Positions 1 through 10,639 of a DNA stretch of 64,000 nucleotides are shown piece by piece. The position numbers and the translations under genes are program-made. The stretch comes from Mucor racemosus (Eukaryota; Mucoromycota; Mucoromycetes; Mucorales; Mucoraceae), in assembly GCA_027405735.1 (NCBI GenBank), contig JAPEHQ010000016.1, positions 1,054,001 to 1,118,000 on the forward strand, in the 5' to 3' direction. Each line of letters begins with the position of its first letter. Positions within the stretch are counted from its first letter, which is position 1. The notes under the pieces were generated by a model. The model saw only the letters and a program-made list of their open reading frames with translations, was not told where the DNA came from and did no database searches.

Positions 1-535
1 TGTTGACTTTAGACCAAAAAAGCATTAATTATAACGTAGATGATGGAACAAATGACTAAGTCTTGGATGTTTTTTTTGTTCGAAAAAGATATTATAAAGT
101 GCCCTAACATTAACAGTTAATGATTCATTTCCAAATAAACAATAGGAAAAACATGTACTTGTACCTGCTACTTGATTTCAGTTTATAAAAAAATATTGAT
201 CTTTTAGTTGTAGTTTTAAACATAAATAAAAGTGTAGAGAAGAAAGAAAAGTAATTCTAAATCAGTTAATTTTGTGTGTTACAAGCAGAAATCTACAAAG
301 GCATAAACACTTTTAGTGTTGCCAAACAAGTTGTTGCCGTTGTTCCCATTTGGTCCCCGAAAGAAGAACATGATGGGCAGAACTCTTTCAAACCCCAACT
401 TTCAAATTGATATATCTCGTCAATAAGGCAATTCTGTTGAATCAGAGTAACTCACATCTGTTTTAAACCATTCAAATTATCTTCGTTATTAATTATATTA
501 TGATTGATATACTTTAATAAATTGACTAAAAGCCT
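1..535 (+). repeat. R1 dispersed repeat, reference copy
   Basis: AT-rich segment found again in direct orientation at 19253-19610 (corresponding to about 1-350 here) and in inverted orientation at about 45620-46512. The inverted copy is split by a solo LTR. The TTTGT at 271-275 is the unoccupied equivalent of that LTR's target site. No convincing gene is visible. Confidence 0.8.
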
Positions 536-750
536 TGATCTCATTGCTCTGCTCTCTGCTCATCTGGGCTGCCTGATCTGCACAAAATTTTTTATTCTGC
601 CCATCTGTGCAGATCATTATGCCCATGGAAAGCATAGTCTGGCCGTAGTTGATGTATCATTCTTAACCGAATTTCAAATCCAAAAGTAAAACAATAACTG
701 TTCACGAACCGAAATTCACGTCAGTTAAACATCAACGGAACCACGGTTCC

Positions 751-815
751 AGCATGATATTACAGCATGATATTACAGCATGATATTACAGCATGACATT
801 AAAGCATGATGTTCT
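751..815. repeat. 13-bp minisatellite, about five units
   Basis: Tandem 13-mer AGCATGATATTAC. Three perfect units are followed by two diverged ones (fourth with C and AA changes, fifth with GTTCT end). Non-coding, lying between R1 and R3. Confidence 0.85.
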
Positions 816-1072
816 ACCACCATCATGCCACATCATTATAATAATAGATAACACCTATAATCCTTATCACATCATCATTTCCCTCAACTCAATTAGTAAA
901 TTAGTATATAAACCCTGAAATGTCAAAAGAGTCTATATAAATAATCTTGCCAGAATATTACACTTTTATTAACAATACATCCTTTGGATGTATTTATATA
1001 CATTAATTATAACTATTACTAGGGTTTTACTATCTAAGAATATGATGTAAGTCAATGATCCGCATTGATTTA

Positions 1073-1820
1073 CTGTTGCAGTGGAATTACATACTAAAAA
1101 CGCTTGATAAAATAAAAACAACCTAAATTTCAAGTGTCGCTCATAAAATATGATGCCACTTGAAATGTGAACAACGATAATAAACAAACGCTTCAATTGA
1201 ACACAATAACAAACGCATGCTAAAAATATGAAATACCCTTTTTGAACCATACATGTCGTGTAGATGATAGCACCCTTGATCACGGCGCAATCAATTACAC
1301 AAATGACATATATATCAAAACAGGATTCTATCCAAATCAATAATGATAATAAACAAAGATATCAATTTAGTCAACTACTCATCTATATCGTAGTTGCACT
1401 ATCAATATAAATAAGATTCAAGCATATAAAAACTACCCCTTAAAAAATTAAGGTTACATAAAATAGATATAACAGAAATAAACAAAAACAACCATTTCCC
1501 AAAAGGTCGATATTGTCACACTTGACATACAATCCCTTATGGTCAATGCTCTATACAATTTACCCCTTAAAATATCAAATCAATAACAATGTACTCAAAA
1601 CTGGAAGATTACTAAATATATATCCATTCAAGTCTGATGGTATCCAAGTTCTCCAAATCACTATAAATACCCTCATACTTTTCAATTATTTTAACTCTTC
1701 AGAAATCTTTTGTAATAAAAACTTTAGCTGATTATAATTGTATTTCTACTGCTTTATTTTTTTATATTTTTTTATTTTAGTAAATAACATCGTAATTTAC
1801 TGCAACTGTAACACTAATTA
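1073..1820 (+). repeat. R3 dispersed repeat
   Basis: Almost identical to 49083-49815 in direct orientation; a more diverged copy lies inverted at 15835-16570. The two close copies break off abruptly on both sides (TGCAGTGG at the left edge, around 1815 at the right). The open frames inside recur only because the DNA recurs. They have no recognisable protein features. Confidence 0.85.
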
Positions 1821-1965
1821 TAGACTGTGACCTTGGATGTGAGACCTAGGATGAGTATTGACGTAACAAACCCTCTTTATTTCCTTTTAATAAACGACAA
1901 TCTCTTTACTGCTTGATTAAATTTTCTAGTTTTATTTAACATAAACATATTCTGATAAATCAGTA

Positions 1966-2760
1966 GTGTTTCATTTTTTTGACATTTTCGTAATAGATTT
2001 CAAAATATTGGTTAAATTAAGCAGTATTTTTTTCACATTCATGTCATCAACCTCGTTGATCTCTCTTGGACTCAATTTAGTTTTTTTCAAAATATTGATT
2101 TTTCGTGGAGATATCCTCAAAAATGTGTACAAAGAGATACCTTCGCCTCTAGCTTCCATTTTTCCCTGTATATCCTCATCCGAAATCCTGAATTTGAAAA
2201 AAAAATTGACAAAAATCTCTTTTTCTCTACGAAAAATGCAGCTAGAAGATTTTTCAATAGCTCGATCGATAGATAATGTTTTTGTGCATTATTTCAGTTT
2301 TTTATATCTTAAATATTCTTATAAAAAGTGATGTGTATCTTCAAAAAAGCTCCAAAATTTCAATTGCATTTTGCGCAAAATTTAATGTAAAACGTTTGTT
2401 TTAATTTTATTTAGATCGATGTAGAATTCAAAACTGTACAAAAACTATTTAATATGCTAGGTCGGCTTACTTCGCAGTTCATGAACCATTAAACGATTTT
2501 ATTTTTTGAATCATTTTTTGATCGATTTTACAACAAATGGATTTTGGAACTCAGTCATAATAGGCCGTAGGCTGTGATGTGAATTATTTTTATTATTATC
2601 TCGATGAAAAATTAATATGTTTTGTTAAAACAAAAAATGCACAGTAGCTCTCAGTTAGATCTACCTTATGAATATAAAAAATTAATACCTTAATTTAGGT
2701 GCTCAATTTTGGTCAATGTTAGGACAGTGCACTTATATTATGATATTATTTCTTTTATTT
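1966..2760 (+). repeat. RptA dispersed repeat, 5'-truncated copy
   Basis: Shares the RptA core (TTTTCGTGGAGATATCCTC at about 2099-2117) and the downstream blocks with 10640-12130, 31440-35520, 50690-52140 and 62440-63870. It lacks the left 1.3 kb seen in the longest copies. No functional gene is recognised. Confidence 0.8.
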
Positions 2761-3139
2761 TCAAATAGATATCAATGGCCCATAGAGAGGATAAAACGTT
2801 CAAAATTTAACGTGATTCGACTCAATGTTGGACGAAAAAATTCGAAAACCATCTAAAACCTACTTTTTACAACCATAGATCTAGACTACAAATTTGATGC
2901 ACATTCATGCATTAATACAAATCAAATTATTCAGTGGTAAAACAATTTACACAAACAGAGATTTATTTTAATAAATCCTTTCATAACGAAAAAGAAATGT
3001 TAAAAGGAAAGTATAACAAAAAAGAGGGGTAGAGATAAAAAAAAAATAAACGAAACGATTAAGTTGACAATAATGAAAATAAAGTTGGGTGTGAGAGAGA
3101 GGTGAGGGGGGATGAAAGATTCTAAAGATAATGCTAAAC

Positions 3140-5064
3140 TTATTGTTCCAAGAAGAAATAGTTGCCAGTTGATTTTTGATCTTGATCAAGTTGAGAGTCA
3201 AGCTTGTTAATTCTAGGTCTGAAGTTGGTGGGATCACGACGGAAAGTAATTTGAAGAGAAGCCAAGAACTTGTTCATACCAGATAACAAGGATTGGGGAG
3301 TGTTGGCAACAGCGTGAACTGATGGTGTACCATCGTAGACAACAACACGATCAGCAAGATATGTGGCCATAATAAAATCGTGCTCTACGATGAAAGCAGT
3401 TCTCTTGAAATGGATAATGAAACGTTTGATAACCTTGGCGGCAATAATACGTTGTTCAGAATCAAGATAAGCAGAAGGCTCATCAATAAGATAAATATCA
3501 GCAGGTTGACCCAAAGCAAGAACAATAGCAACACGTTGCAATTCACCACCAGACAAATGCATAACTTCTTGATCAATAATGTTTTCAATGTTCAAAGGCT
3601 TAATAACATCAGTGTTGAATTGAGGGTTCAAGAAAGCGCCCTTAATCTTCTTCAAGAATAACATACGGACAGTACCCTTGAACTTGGGAGAAATCTTTTG
3701 GGGTTTGTAAGAAACATTCAATTGAGGAATCTTAGCTTCACCATCAGGCTTCAAAAGGCCAGCCAACAAACGAATAAAGGTAGACTTACCAGTACCGTTT
3801 TGACCCAACATGACAATAATTTCAGAATCTTGGAATTCACCCCCTTCAACATCCAATTTGAAATCACCGAGAACCTTTTGCATTTTAGGATACTTGTAAG
3901 AATTGATCTTTGAAACAGAAGCTTCAGTAGCAGTTTCAGCAATCTTGAAAGTTAAAGATTCTTCACGGAAACGCAAATTTTCAGTAGGAATGTTACCATC
4001 CAAGAAAATATTGATACCTTCACGAACAGAGTAAGGAAGTGTAACAACACCATAAGCAGAAGGTCTACCATAAAGAATACAAATATAATCGGAAAGATAA
4101 TCTAAAACGGACAAATCGTGCTCAACACAAATGATATAAGTACTTGAAGACAAAAGAGAACGAATGACACGAGCAGCATTCAAACGTTGCTTAACATCCA
4201 AATAAGATGAAGGTTCATCAAACATATAAACATCAGCTTGTTGAACAGCAACAACACCAATAGCAAATCTTTGCAATTCACCACCGGATAATTGACCAAC
4301 TTCACGTTGAAGAACATCCTTGAGATCCAAATAATCAATCATGTCTTCCAAATTATTACGTTCGTGCTTATCTTCCAATAATTGATGAACTTTACCGCTG
4401 ACAACTTTAGGGATATGATCAACATATTGAGGTTTGATGATAGCCTTCAAATTATCTTCTAAAATCTTGGTGAAATAATTTTGTAATTCGGAACCACGGA
4501 AATACTTCAAGATATCTTGCCAGTCAGGAGGGGCTTCGAATTTACCCAAATTGGGCTTCATCTTACCAGAAAGAATCTTTAAAGCGGTTGACTTTCCGAT
4601 ACCGTTAGTACCAACTAAACCTAATACTTGACCAGGACGAGGTACAGGCAAACGATGAAGTTTGAAAGAGTTGGCAGAGTAACGATGAGTAACTTCACCC
4701 TCGAGGTTGGTAGGTAAATTGATAATATGAATTGCGCCAAAGGGACATTTCTTTACGCAAATACCACAACCAATACAAAGCTCTTCAGAAATAAAAGCAA
4801 TCTTGGAGGTAGGTTCAACTTCGATACAAAGCTTACCTAATAGTTAAATGTGTTAGAAAAAAATACCGTTATAAATTAGACAAATTACTGAATACATACC
4901 CATACGGTTCACAGGACAAGAACGTTTACTGATGGAAATAAAATTCTTTAATTACATGATTTGCGATATTTAACTTTTGGTTTGACTTACCATTCTTGTC
5001 TACACTTCTTGGGTTTGCACTTGTCAGCGCTAACGATAGCAATACGGGTAAGTTTATCACTCAT
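3140..5064 (-). CDS. RLI1: ABCE1/Rli1 ribosome-recycling ABC ATPase
   Basis: Complement of three exons, 4991-5064, 4900-4928 and 3140-4836, giving 599 residues, the usual length of this family. The N-terminus carries two 4Fe-4S motifs: C16, C21, C25, C29 and C55, C58, C61, C65. Two ABC domains follow. The first has Walker [10 protein letters not shown] near residue 110, signature LSGGELQR and Walker [10 protein letters not shown]. The second has [17 protein letters not shown] and IDEPSAYLD. Known role: the cytosolic iron-sulfur ATPase that splits terminated ribosomes into subunits, also acting in initiation and ribosome export. The first 34 residues are encoded by two tiny exons; starting from the long exon alone would remove both Fe-S clusters. 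It diverges from the SEC20-type gene with about 480 bp between start codons. Confidence 0.97.
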
Positions 5065-5545
5065 TTAAGAGAATGGGGGGTTTATTTGTGAAGTGTTAAA
5101 GTGTAAGGAAGAAAAAAGAAGAAAAATACACGGGCAATCCTAAATATGCAATTGAAAAAAACAAATTTTTTTCTCAAAAAAAAATCCTAAGCCACTTGTT
5201 GAGAACTAATTAGTGTTCTAATCATGAATAGAATCATGATTTAATAGTATCGATGACATGAATTAATTCTTAACTCTACCATCTATCGAAAAAGATGATT
5301 TTTTAAATGTAAATCATGAAATTTCTCGGTGTTTTTCACGTTTAAATTGCCTTAATTTCGAATGCTAATATTAAAAGAACTAGAAAGAATAATCTCATGT
5401 ACATTTTACTACAACACGGAGTTGTAATACCCGACAAATTCATGTTGGTGTGTCGTGGCAGACGTTGTTTTGATTTTACATTGTATTATAGAAAGTTCAA
5501 ATTCGGCCATTTTTATCTTTTTTAACCTTTTCAATATTGACTAAA
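5065..5545. promoter_or_regulatory. Shared divergent promoter region
   Basis: The 481 bp between the start codons of the ABCE1 (-) and SEC20-type (+) genes contains no ORF or repeat copy. It must hold both promoters, but I see no canonical TATA box or named site. The immediate ABCE1 leader is purine/pyrimidine skewed. Confidence 0.5.
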
Positions 5546-6706
5546 ATGGCCTCTATAGAAAATAGCTTTAGGTCCCTTAGTAAGCTAGCAGCAGAATGTC
5601 AAAGACAAGTTGAAAGACTTTACCATGTTGATTCTATCACGGTTCAAAAAGAGGTGGCAGAGCTTATAAGATCCAGTATTCGTTGCCTGGCAACCGATAT
5701 CGAGGTAAAAATTGGTTGCTATGCAAACCCGCATGACTTTTTCTAAATCCGTGAACAGATAGTGAAACAATTAGCAGAGGAACAAGATACAGAATCATCT
5801 AAAATAAGCATTTTAAATCGACTTGGAGAATATGAAAATCAATTAAAGCAGTAAGTATCGAATTCACGTTATTTATGTGGAGTGTGCAAATAGTAATTTA
5901 CATTTGATAGATTACAAGTTAGCTCACGCCAAGCGATATTAAGATCAAAGAAAAGAGTTGATGAACAGGAAAAAAGAAACCGAGAGGAATTATTTGGCAT
6001 TGGAAGTAGAAAAATGAACGGAAAAAGCTTTACAGAACAATACGAATTAAAGCAAAAAGGATTACAAAAAGGGTAAAATATAAAAATTATAGAAATTGCA
6101 ATATTTTGCTGATTCGTTTTTTCTACAAAATTAGTCAGCATGAAGAGGCTTTATTAAATGCATCTTCAGATGTTACCGAGGCATTAAAAAGAACCAGTAC
6201 ACTTATGCAACAAGAATTAGAAAAAAGTACATTTTCTGCTAGTATGCTCGGTAAGTTTTGATTTGATTTGGTAATTGATTTAGATCAAAATGAAGCTGAT
6301 GAATTGTTTAGCCGAATCTTCGAAGACATTATCATCTACGCACACGGAATATCAAAATCTGGGATCTCTAATTCATATCTCTAAAAGAGTGATTACTCAG
6401 CTGGAAGCCTCAGATTGGTTTGATCGGCTCTTGCTCTTATTTGGTCTGCTGTTATTTAGCTTAGTTGTGTTATATATCATCAAAAAGCGTACATGGGATG
6501 TTGGTATTTCTTGGGTATCATGGTTGAGTCAAACCAAGAAAAGTAAAGAGAAATTAACGACAACAATTTTAACTGTGATTTCAACATCATCAACAATGAA
6601 ATCCTCGGCTACAGCTACCACTTTTGCAGATGCAACATCAATTCTTGAATCTATTATTGAAACGGCCTCCCCGGCAATTGCGGGTGTAATCAAAGACGAA
6701 CTTTAA
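5546..6706 (+). CDS. SEC20: Sec20/BNIP1-type SNARE with C-terminal KDEL
   Basis: Five exons, 5546-5704, 5759-5850, 5911-6072, 6135-6250 and 6312-6706, giving 307 residues. The N-terminal half is helical and charged. The Sec20 SNARE domain is recognisable from the ALLNASSDVTEALKRTS and ESSKTLSSTHTEY stretches, followed by DWFDR and a membrane segment at about 216-233 (LLLLFGLLLFSLVVLYIIKK). A roughly 70-residue Ser/Thr-rich tail ends in KDEL. Known role: the Golgi-to-ER retrograde SNARE complex with Tip20/Dsl1 and Ufe1. Yeast Sec20 likewise ends in HDEL, which fits a lumenal tail. The last intron has two possible acceptors; only the distal one (exon from 6312) keeps the SNARE frame. The nearer TTTAG shifts the frame. 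A TTG-initiated extension upstream is ignored because ATG at 5546 is the first in-frame ATG. Confidence 0.9.
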
Positions 6707-6833
6707 AAAAAAATCTCGATGTAGTACAATAAGAAAATTATTGCAGTTTATAGGTCTATTTAAATTTGTGTCAAATAATCTTATCAAATGTAATAAAACG
6801 ATTGGCTTTATTTTGGTTTGTGTCGGAACCATG

Positions 6834-6854
6834 AAAAAAAAAAAAAAAAAAAAA
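6834..6854. repeat. A21 homopolymer
   Basis: Run of 21 A in the spacer between the SEC20-type and ALAS genes, shortly after the AATAAA-like signal near 6792. Confidence 0.9.
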
Positions 6855-6899
6855 CAAGAAAACCCTCTATAAATTAGCTTGCCCCCACACAATCAAAAT

Positions 6900-7032
6900 A
6901 CAAAATCAACAATTTTTTTCCTCTCTTTGTTTATAAGAACTTTTTTTTTCTTACATTTTCCTGTTCTTTTCTCTTTCTCTTTCCCTTTTTTTCTTTTACT
7001 CTTAAAACCCCCCTACTTTTTAATTTTTTACA
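6900..7032 (+). promoter_or_regulatory. Pyrimidine-rich leader/promoter of ALAS gene
   Basis: About 120 bp of nearly pure C/T tracts directly before the ATG, ending CCCCCCTACTTTTT and a short A/T stretch. CT-rich tracts are common just upstream of highly expressed fungal genes; the assignment as promoter/5' UTR is inference. Confidence 0.55.
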
Positions 7033-8842
7033 ATGGAGATCGCTTTGATGCAAGCAAAGAAGTCTTGCCCTTTCATTCATGTTGCCTCTGCTTCATCTCT
7101 TCGTAGACTTACTACTGGTAGTAGTGCTAATCAAGCTATGAGCCCCTTGATGAACAAGGCCAAGCAATGCCCTATCATGAGCAAAGCTATTCAATCTCGC
7201 TCAATTTCAACCTCCAATGTTGTAGCTCAATCCCCTTCCAAGCCTTTAAAGGCAACTGCTGGTAAGTTCTTTCTTCTTGATACAATAAAATTGTAAGGCG
7301 GAGATGCTCATTCTTTTTTCTTTTTTTTAGTCGCCAATCATGGCCAGGGTCCTACCCCCGCTGCTACTTCCGCTGCTGCTGTCTCTCATCAGACTAAAAA
7401 GCATTTTGATTATGAAAGCTTTTACCAAGAAGAATTGGACAAGAAACATAAGGATAAAAGTTATCGTTATTTTAACAACATCAATCGTTTGGCACAAAAG
7501 TTTCCTCGTGCCCACACCGCTCGTGTCACCGATGAAGTGACTGTATGGTGTGCTAACGATTATTTGGGCATGGGAAGAAGTCCTGTGTTAACTGATACAA
7601 TGAAGTATGTCTCCGATAAAATTTCCCCCTTATTATAAACAAATACTCACACATCATTTTAGGCGTACTTTGGATCGTTATGGTGCTGGTGCCGGTGGTA
7701 CTCGTAACATTGCAGGAAATGCTGATCTTCATTTACGTCTTGAATCTGAATTAGCTGATCTCCATCATACTGAAGGTGCTCTTGTATTTTCTTCTTGTTA
7801 TGTAGCTAATGATGCTACTCTTTCCACACTTGCCTCTAAATTACCTGGTTGTGTTATTTTCTCTGATGCTTTGAATCACGCTTCAATGATTCAAGGTATG
7901 CGCCATTCTGGTGCCACCAAGAAGATTTTCCGTCATAATGACATGGAACATCTTGAGCAACTTTTACAATCGGTCGACCCTAGTGTCCCAAAGATTATTG
8001 CTTTTGAATCTGTTTATTCCATGTGTGGTTCCATTGGTCCTATTCGTAAAATTGTTGATTTGGCCAAGAAGTATGGTGCTATTTCCTTTTTGGATGAAGT
8101 TCATGCCGTTGGTATGTACGGTCCTCGCGGTGCTGGTGTTGCTGAACATCTTGATTATGATTTGAATGCTTCTAATCCTACTATGGGTAATGGTAGTATC
8201 TTGGATGAAATTGATATTGTCACTGGCACTTTGGGTAAAGCCTATGGTGTTGTAGGTGGTTATATTGCTGGTTCTGCTTACCTTGTTGATATGATTCGTT
8301 CTTATGCCCCTGGTTTCATTTTCACTACTTCTCTTCCTCCTGCCGTTGTTTCCGGTGCTATGGAATCCGTTAAATATCTCAAGGAATCCAGCGCTGAACG
8401 TAATCTTCAACAAATCAATACTCGTACTGTCAAGTCTCGTTTAGGTGATATTGGTATTCCTGTCATCCCCAATCCTTCCCATATTGTTCCTGTTCTTATG
8501 GGTGATGCTGCTGCTGCTAAATTGGCATCTGATGAGCTTTTGTCTGAATATGACATCTACGTTCAAAGTATCAATTACCCCACGGTCCCTGTTGGTGAAG
8601 AGCGTCTTCGTATCACTCCTACTCCTGGACATAATGCTCCCATGATTGATGAACTTGTTCACTCTCTTGATAAGATCTGGACTCGTTATGGCTTCAAACG
8701 TGTTGAAGATTGGTCTGCTCAAGGAGGTTGTGCAGGTGTTGGTCTTGAAAATTCCGTTGAACCTACTCCTATGTGGACTGACAAGCAACTTGGTCTTGAC
8801 AAGGTTGTTGATAACCAACAAGCTATTAGCAATACCAACTAA
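7033..8842 (+). CDS. HEM1: 5-aminolevulinate synthase, mitochondrial
   Basis: Three exons, 7033-7261, 7331-7604 and 7663-8842, giving 560 residues. It is a PLP-dependent alpha-oxoamine synthase that condenses glycine and succinyl-CoA, the first step of heme synthesis, in the mitochondrial matrix. Visible signatures: [14 protein letters not shown] near the substrate site, [15 protein letters not shown] with the PLP-binding Asp/His, and TGTLGKAYG with the Schiff-base lysine. The N-terminus is Ser/Arg/Lys-rich like a matrix presequence. It has two Cys-Pro heme-regulatory motifs, SCPF at residues 11-14 and QCPI at 45-48, which in this family mediate heme inhibition of import. A pyrimidine-rich leader precedes the start. 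Introns are 69 and 58 nt. Confidence 0.97.
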
Positions 8843-9022
8843 TTAAGTCATCTCCATTATTAAACAATGGAAGCAAAGGAGTCACATGTGCTTATTTATT
8901 ACATCAAATGCTCAATCCTTTTAAATAAATTGAAGCCCTTTTAATTAAGGTTGATTTTCATCTCATTTTGTCTTTCTTTTTTTTTTTCATTTATTTATTT
9001 ATTTTCATTCAATTTCACAAAC

Positions 9023-10397
9023 ATGTTTAATAATGGTGAGGGCTATTGTACAACTGATTTGAAAGATGTAGAGAATATTCCGCCGCTCATTTTGAATATG
9101 CTGATACAACTGGGCCCAGCGATAAAATGTTTAGCCTCATTTACTGATATATTAATGTGGAAAAATCCAAGCACATCAATATTAGTTGTGCTCCTTTGGA
9201 TTACACTTTGTACCTGGACCCAGCGATGGCTGGTCTTTGGGTTACCATGTCTATATCTTGTGAAACTTGCATCAAATTGGCTTAATACGCAGATGCTACG
9301 TAGACGTCGTGAAACAAGTGAATATAAAGCAAAATTAGAATCGACAGAAGATTTATTTGTATCAAAAGGCATTCAACCTATTCAATCTATTTCACTACAT
9401 GACACTTTGGATCATTTGAAACAAATTCAAATCTGGTGGTCCTCTCATTGTCGCTGGAGAAATCTACCATCATGTGCAAACCAGCAAATTGCTCATATTT
9501 TACTCATTTACATTTGGCCAATATGGGCAATGTTGAACTTTGTTTTAGGATCACATGGGATTTTTGCGCTGGTAGGAACTTGGTTTTTAGTTTCTTGTTC
9601 CCCATGGTATCAAATGATCCTATTTGCCTTGAAGAAGAATTTAATCTTGTATCACTATATGAAAGCATTTATCGACTATACTATTGTATACCTTATTTGT
9701 CAATTTACTTCAGCAACTAAAAAGCAACATTCTTGTGTCAAAACAACGTCAAGTAGCACCACAACTTCGCTGTTATTTTCACCTCCTTCCACACCTTCCA
9801 TCTCTTCATCCTCTTTGAAATCAAAAGAAAACTATAAATGCGAAATTTCATTGATATTTGAAGTTTATGAGAACCAAGTAAATCATTGTGTGTGACATAT
9901 TATTATTGTAACAAAATTCTCACAGGTTACGATTGTCATCATCTATTTTAGCGATGGTGGCTCGGATTAGGTTGGACCGAAAGTTTATTACAAAATGAGC
10001 GTGAACCTTGGTAATATATTATTCCATAATTTGATTTTTTTTTTTTTTTTTTAGTTGTACTAAAGGCCATATTTATAAATAAAACAGGACTGATAACCAA
10101 TTAAAACCCATCATATCAAAAGAGGAATACAAACTACCGAAAGAGAAGAAAACAACTTTTGAAGACAAAGATAACGTCAAGAAAATGACAATAAAGAGTT
10201 GGGTGTGGGCCGATAGAGATTGGTGGGTGGACATGACAGGTGAATTAGATGGGAAAATCGATAGAAATGGATGGCAATATGGAGATAATAGTTGGAAACA
10301 ATTAATGAGTATACCAGGTCCACGTTCATTTACAAGGCAAAGAAAATGGTGCAAACGAGCCAAACTAATCGAAAGGCAACTGATCATCGATGAATAA
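9023..10397 (+). CDS. Pex30/Pex24-type dysferlin-domain membrane protein
   Basis: Three exons, 9023-9877, 9952-10010 and 10088-10397, giving 407 residues. The N-terminal half has several hydrophobic segments (LVVLLWITLCTW, IAHILLIYIWPIWAML, FALVGTWFLVSC), resembling the reticulon-like region of fungal peroxins. The C-terminal half is a dysferlin module: FEVYENQ joined across intron 1 to RWWLGLGWTESLL, then NEREPWTD, WVWADRDWWVDM, GWQYGDNSW and RQRKWCKRAK. Known family role: ER/peroxisome contact and control of peroxisome number and lipid-droplet sites (Pex23/24/28-32 group). Which paralog this is cannot be decided. Intron 1 has an earlier CACAG acceptor that would hit a stop; ATTTTAG at 9951 restores the domain. 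ATG at 9023 is preferred over an in-frame ATG at 8951 whose extension is a T-rich leader translation. Confidence 0.88.
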
Positions 10398-10639
10398 GAT
10401 TACAATTTATAGTTACGAAAGGACGAGTAGTAGTAAACCATTTCGCATAGACATATTGAGTAAAACAAAGACATCAATTTATTCGAGTAACATCTTCCCA
10501 TATATTAAGAGCATTTCGGTCACAATTTAATCATTGAAAATACAATTGTTCATACCACTTCATTGATTCAATTATTTTAAAATTGTTGTAAAGCTGTAAC
10601 TAGTATACACTTATGCGTAAGATGTTCTGTTCTTGTAAT

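Noticed and set aside
969..1340. 123-residue frame on the minus strand, repeated at 49013-49351
   Set aside because: It recurs because R3 is duplicated; the third copy at 16.3 kb is broken by stops, the composition is that of AT-rich DNA, and no domain is recognisable.
2968..3237. 89-residue minus-strand frame overlapping the 3' end of ABCE1
   Set aside because: Out of frame with the gene and lying mostly in its 3' UTR.
6283..6311. Nearer acceptor (TTTAG at 6279-6283) for the last SEC20 intron
   Set aside because: It shifts the SNARE motif and membrane segment out of frame; the distal acceptor at 6310-6311 gives an intact family sequence. Minor use cannot be excluded.
8951..9022. N-terminal extension of the Pex30-type protein from ATG at 8951
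   Set aside because: The 24 extra residues are a translation of a T-rich leader; ATG at 9023 is preceded by CACAAAC, a better start context.
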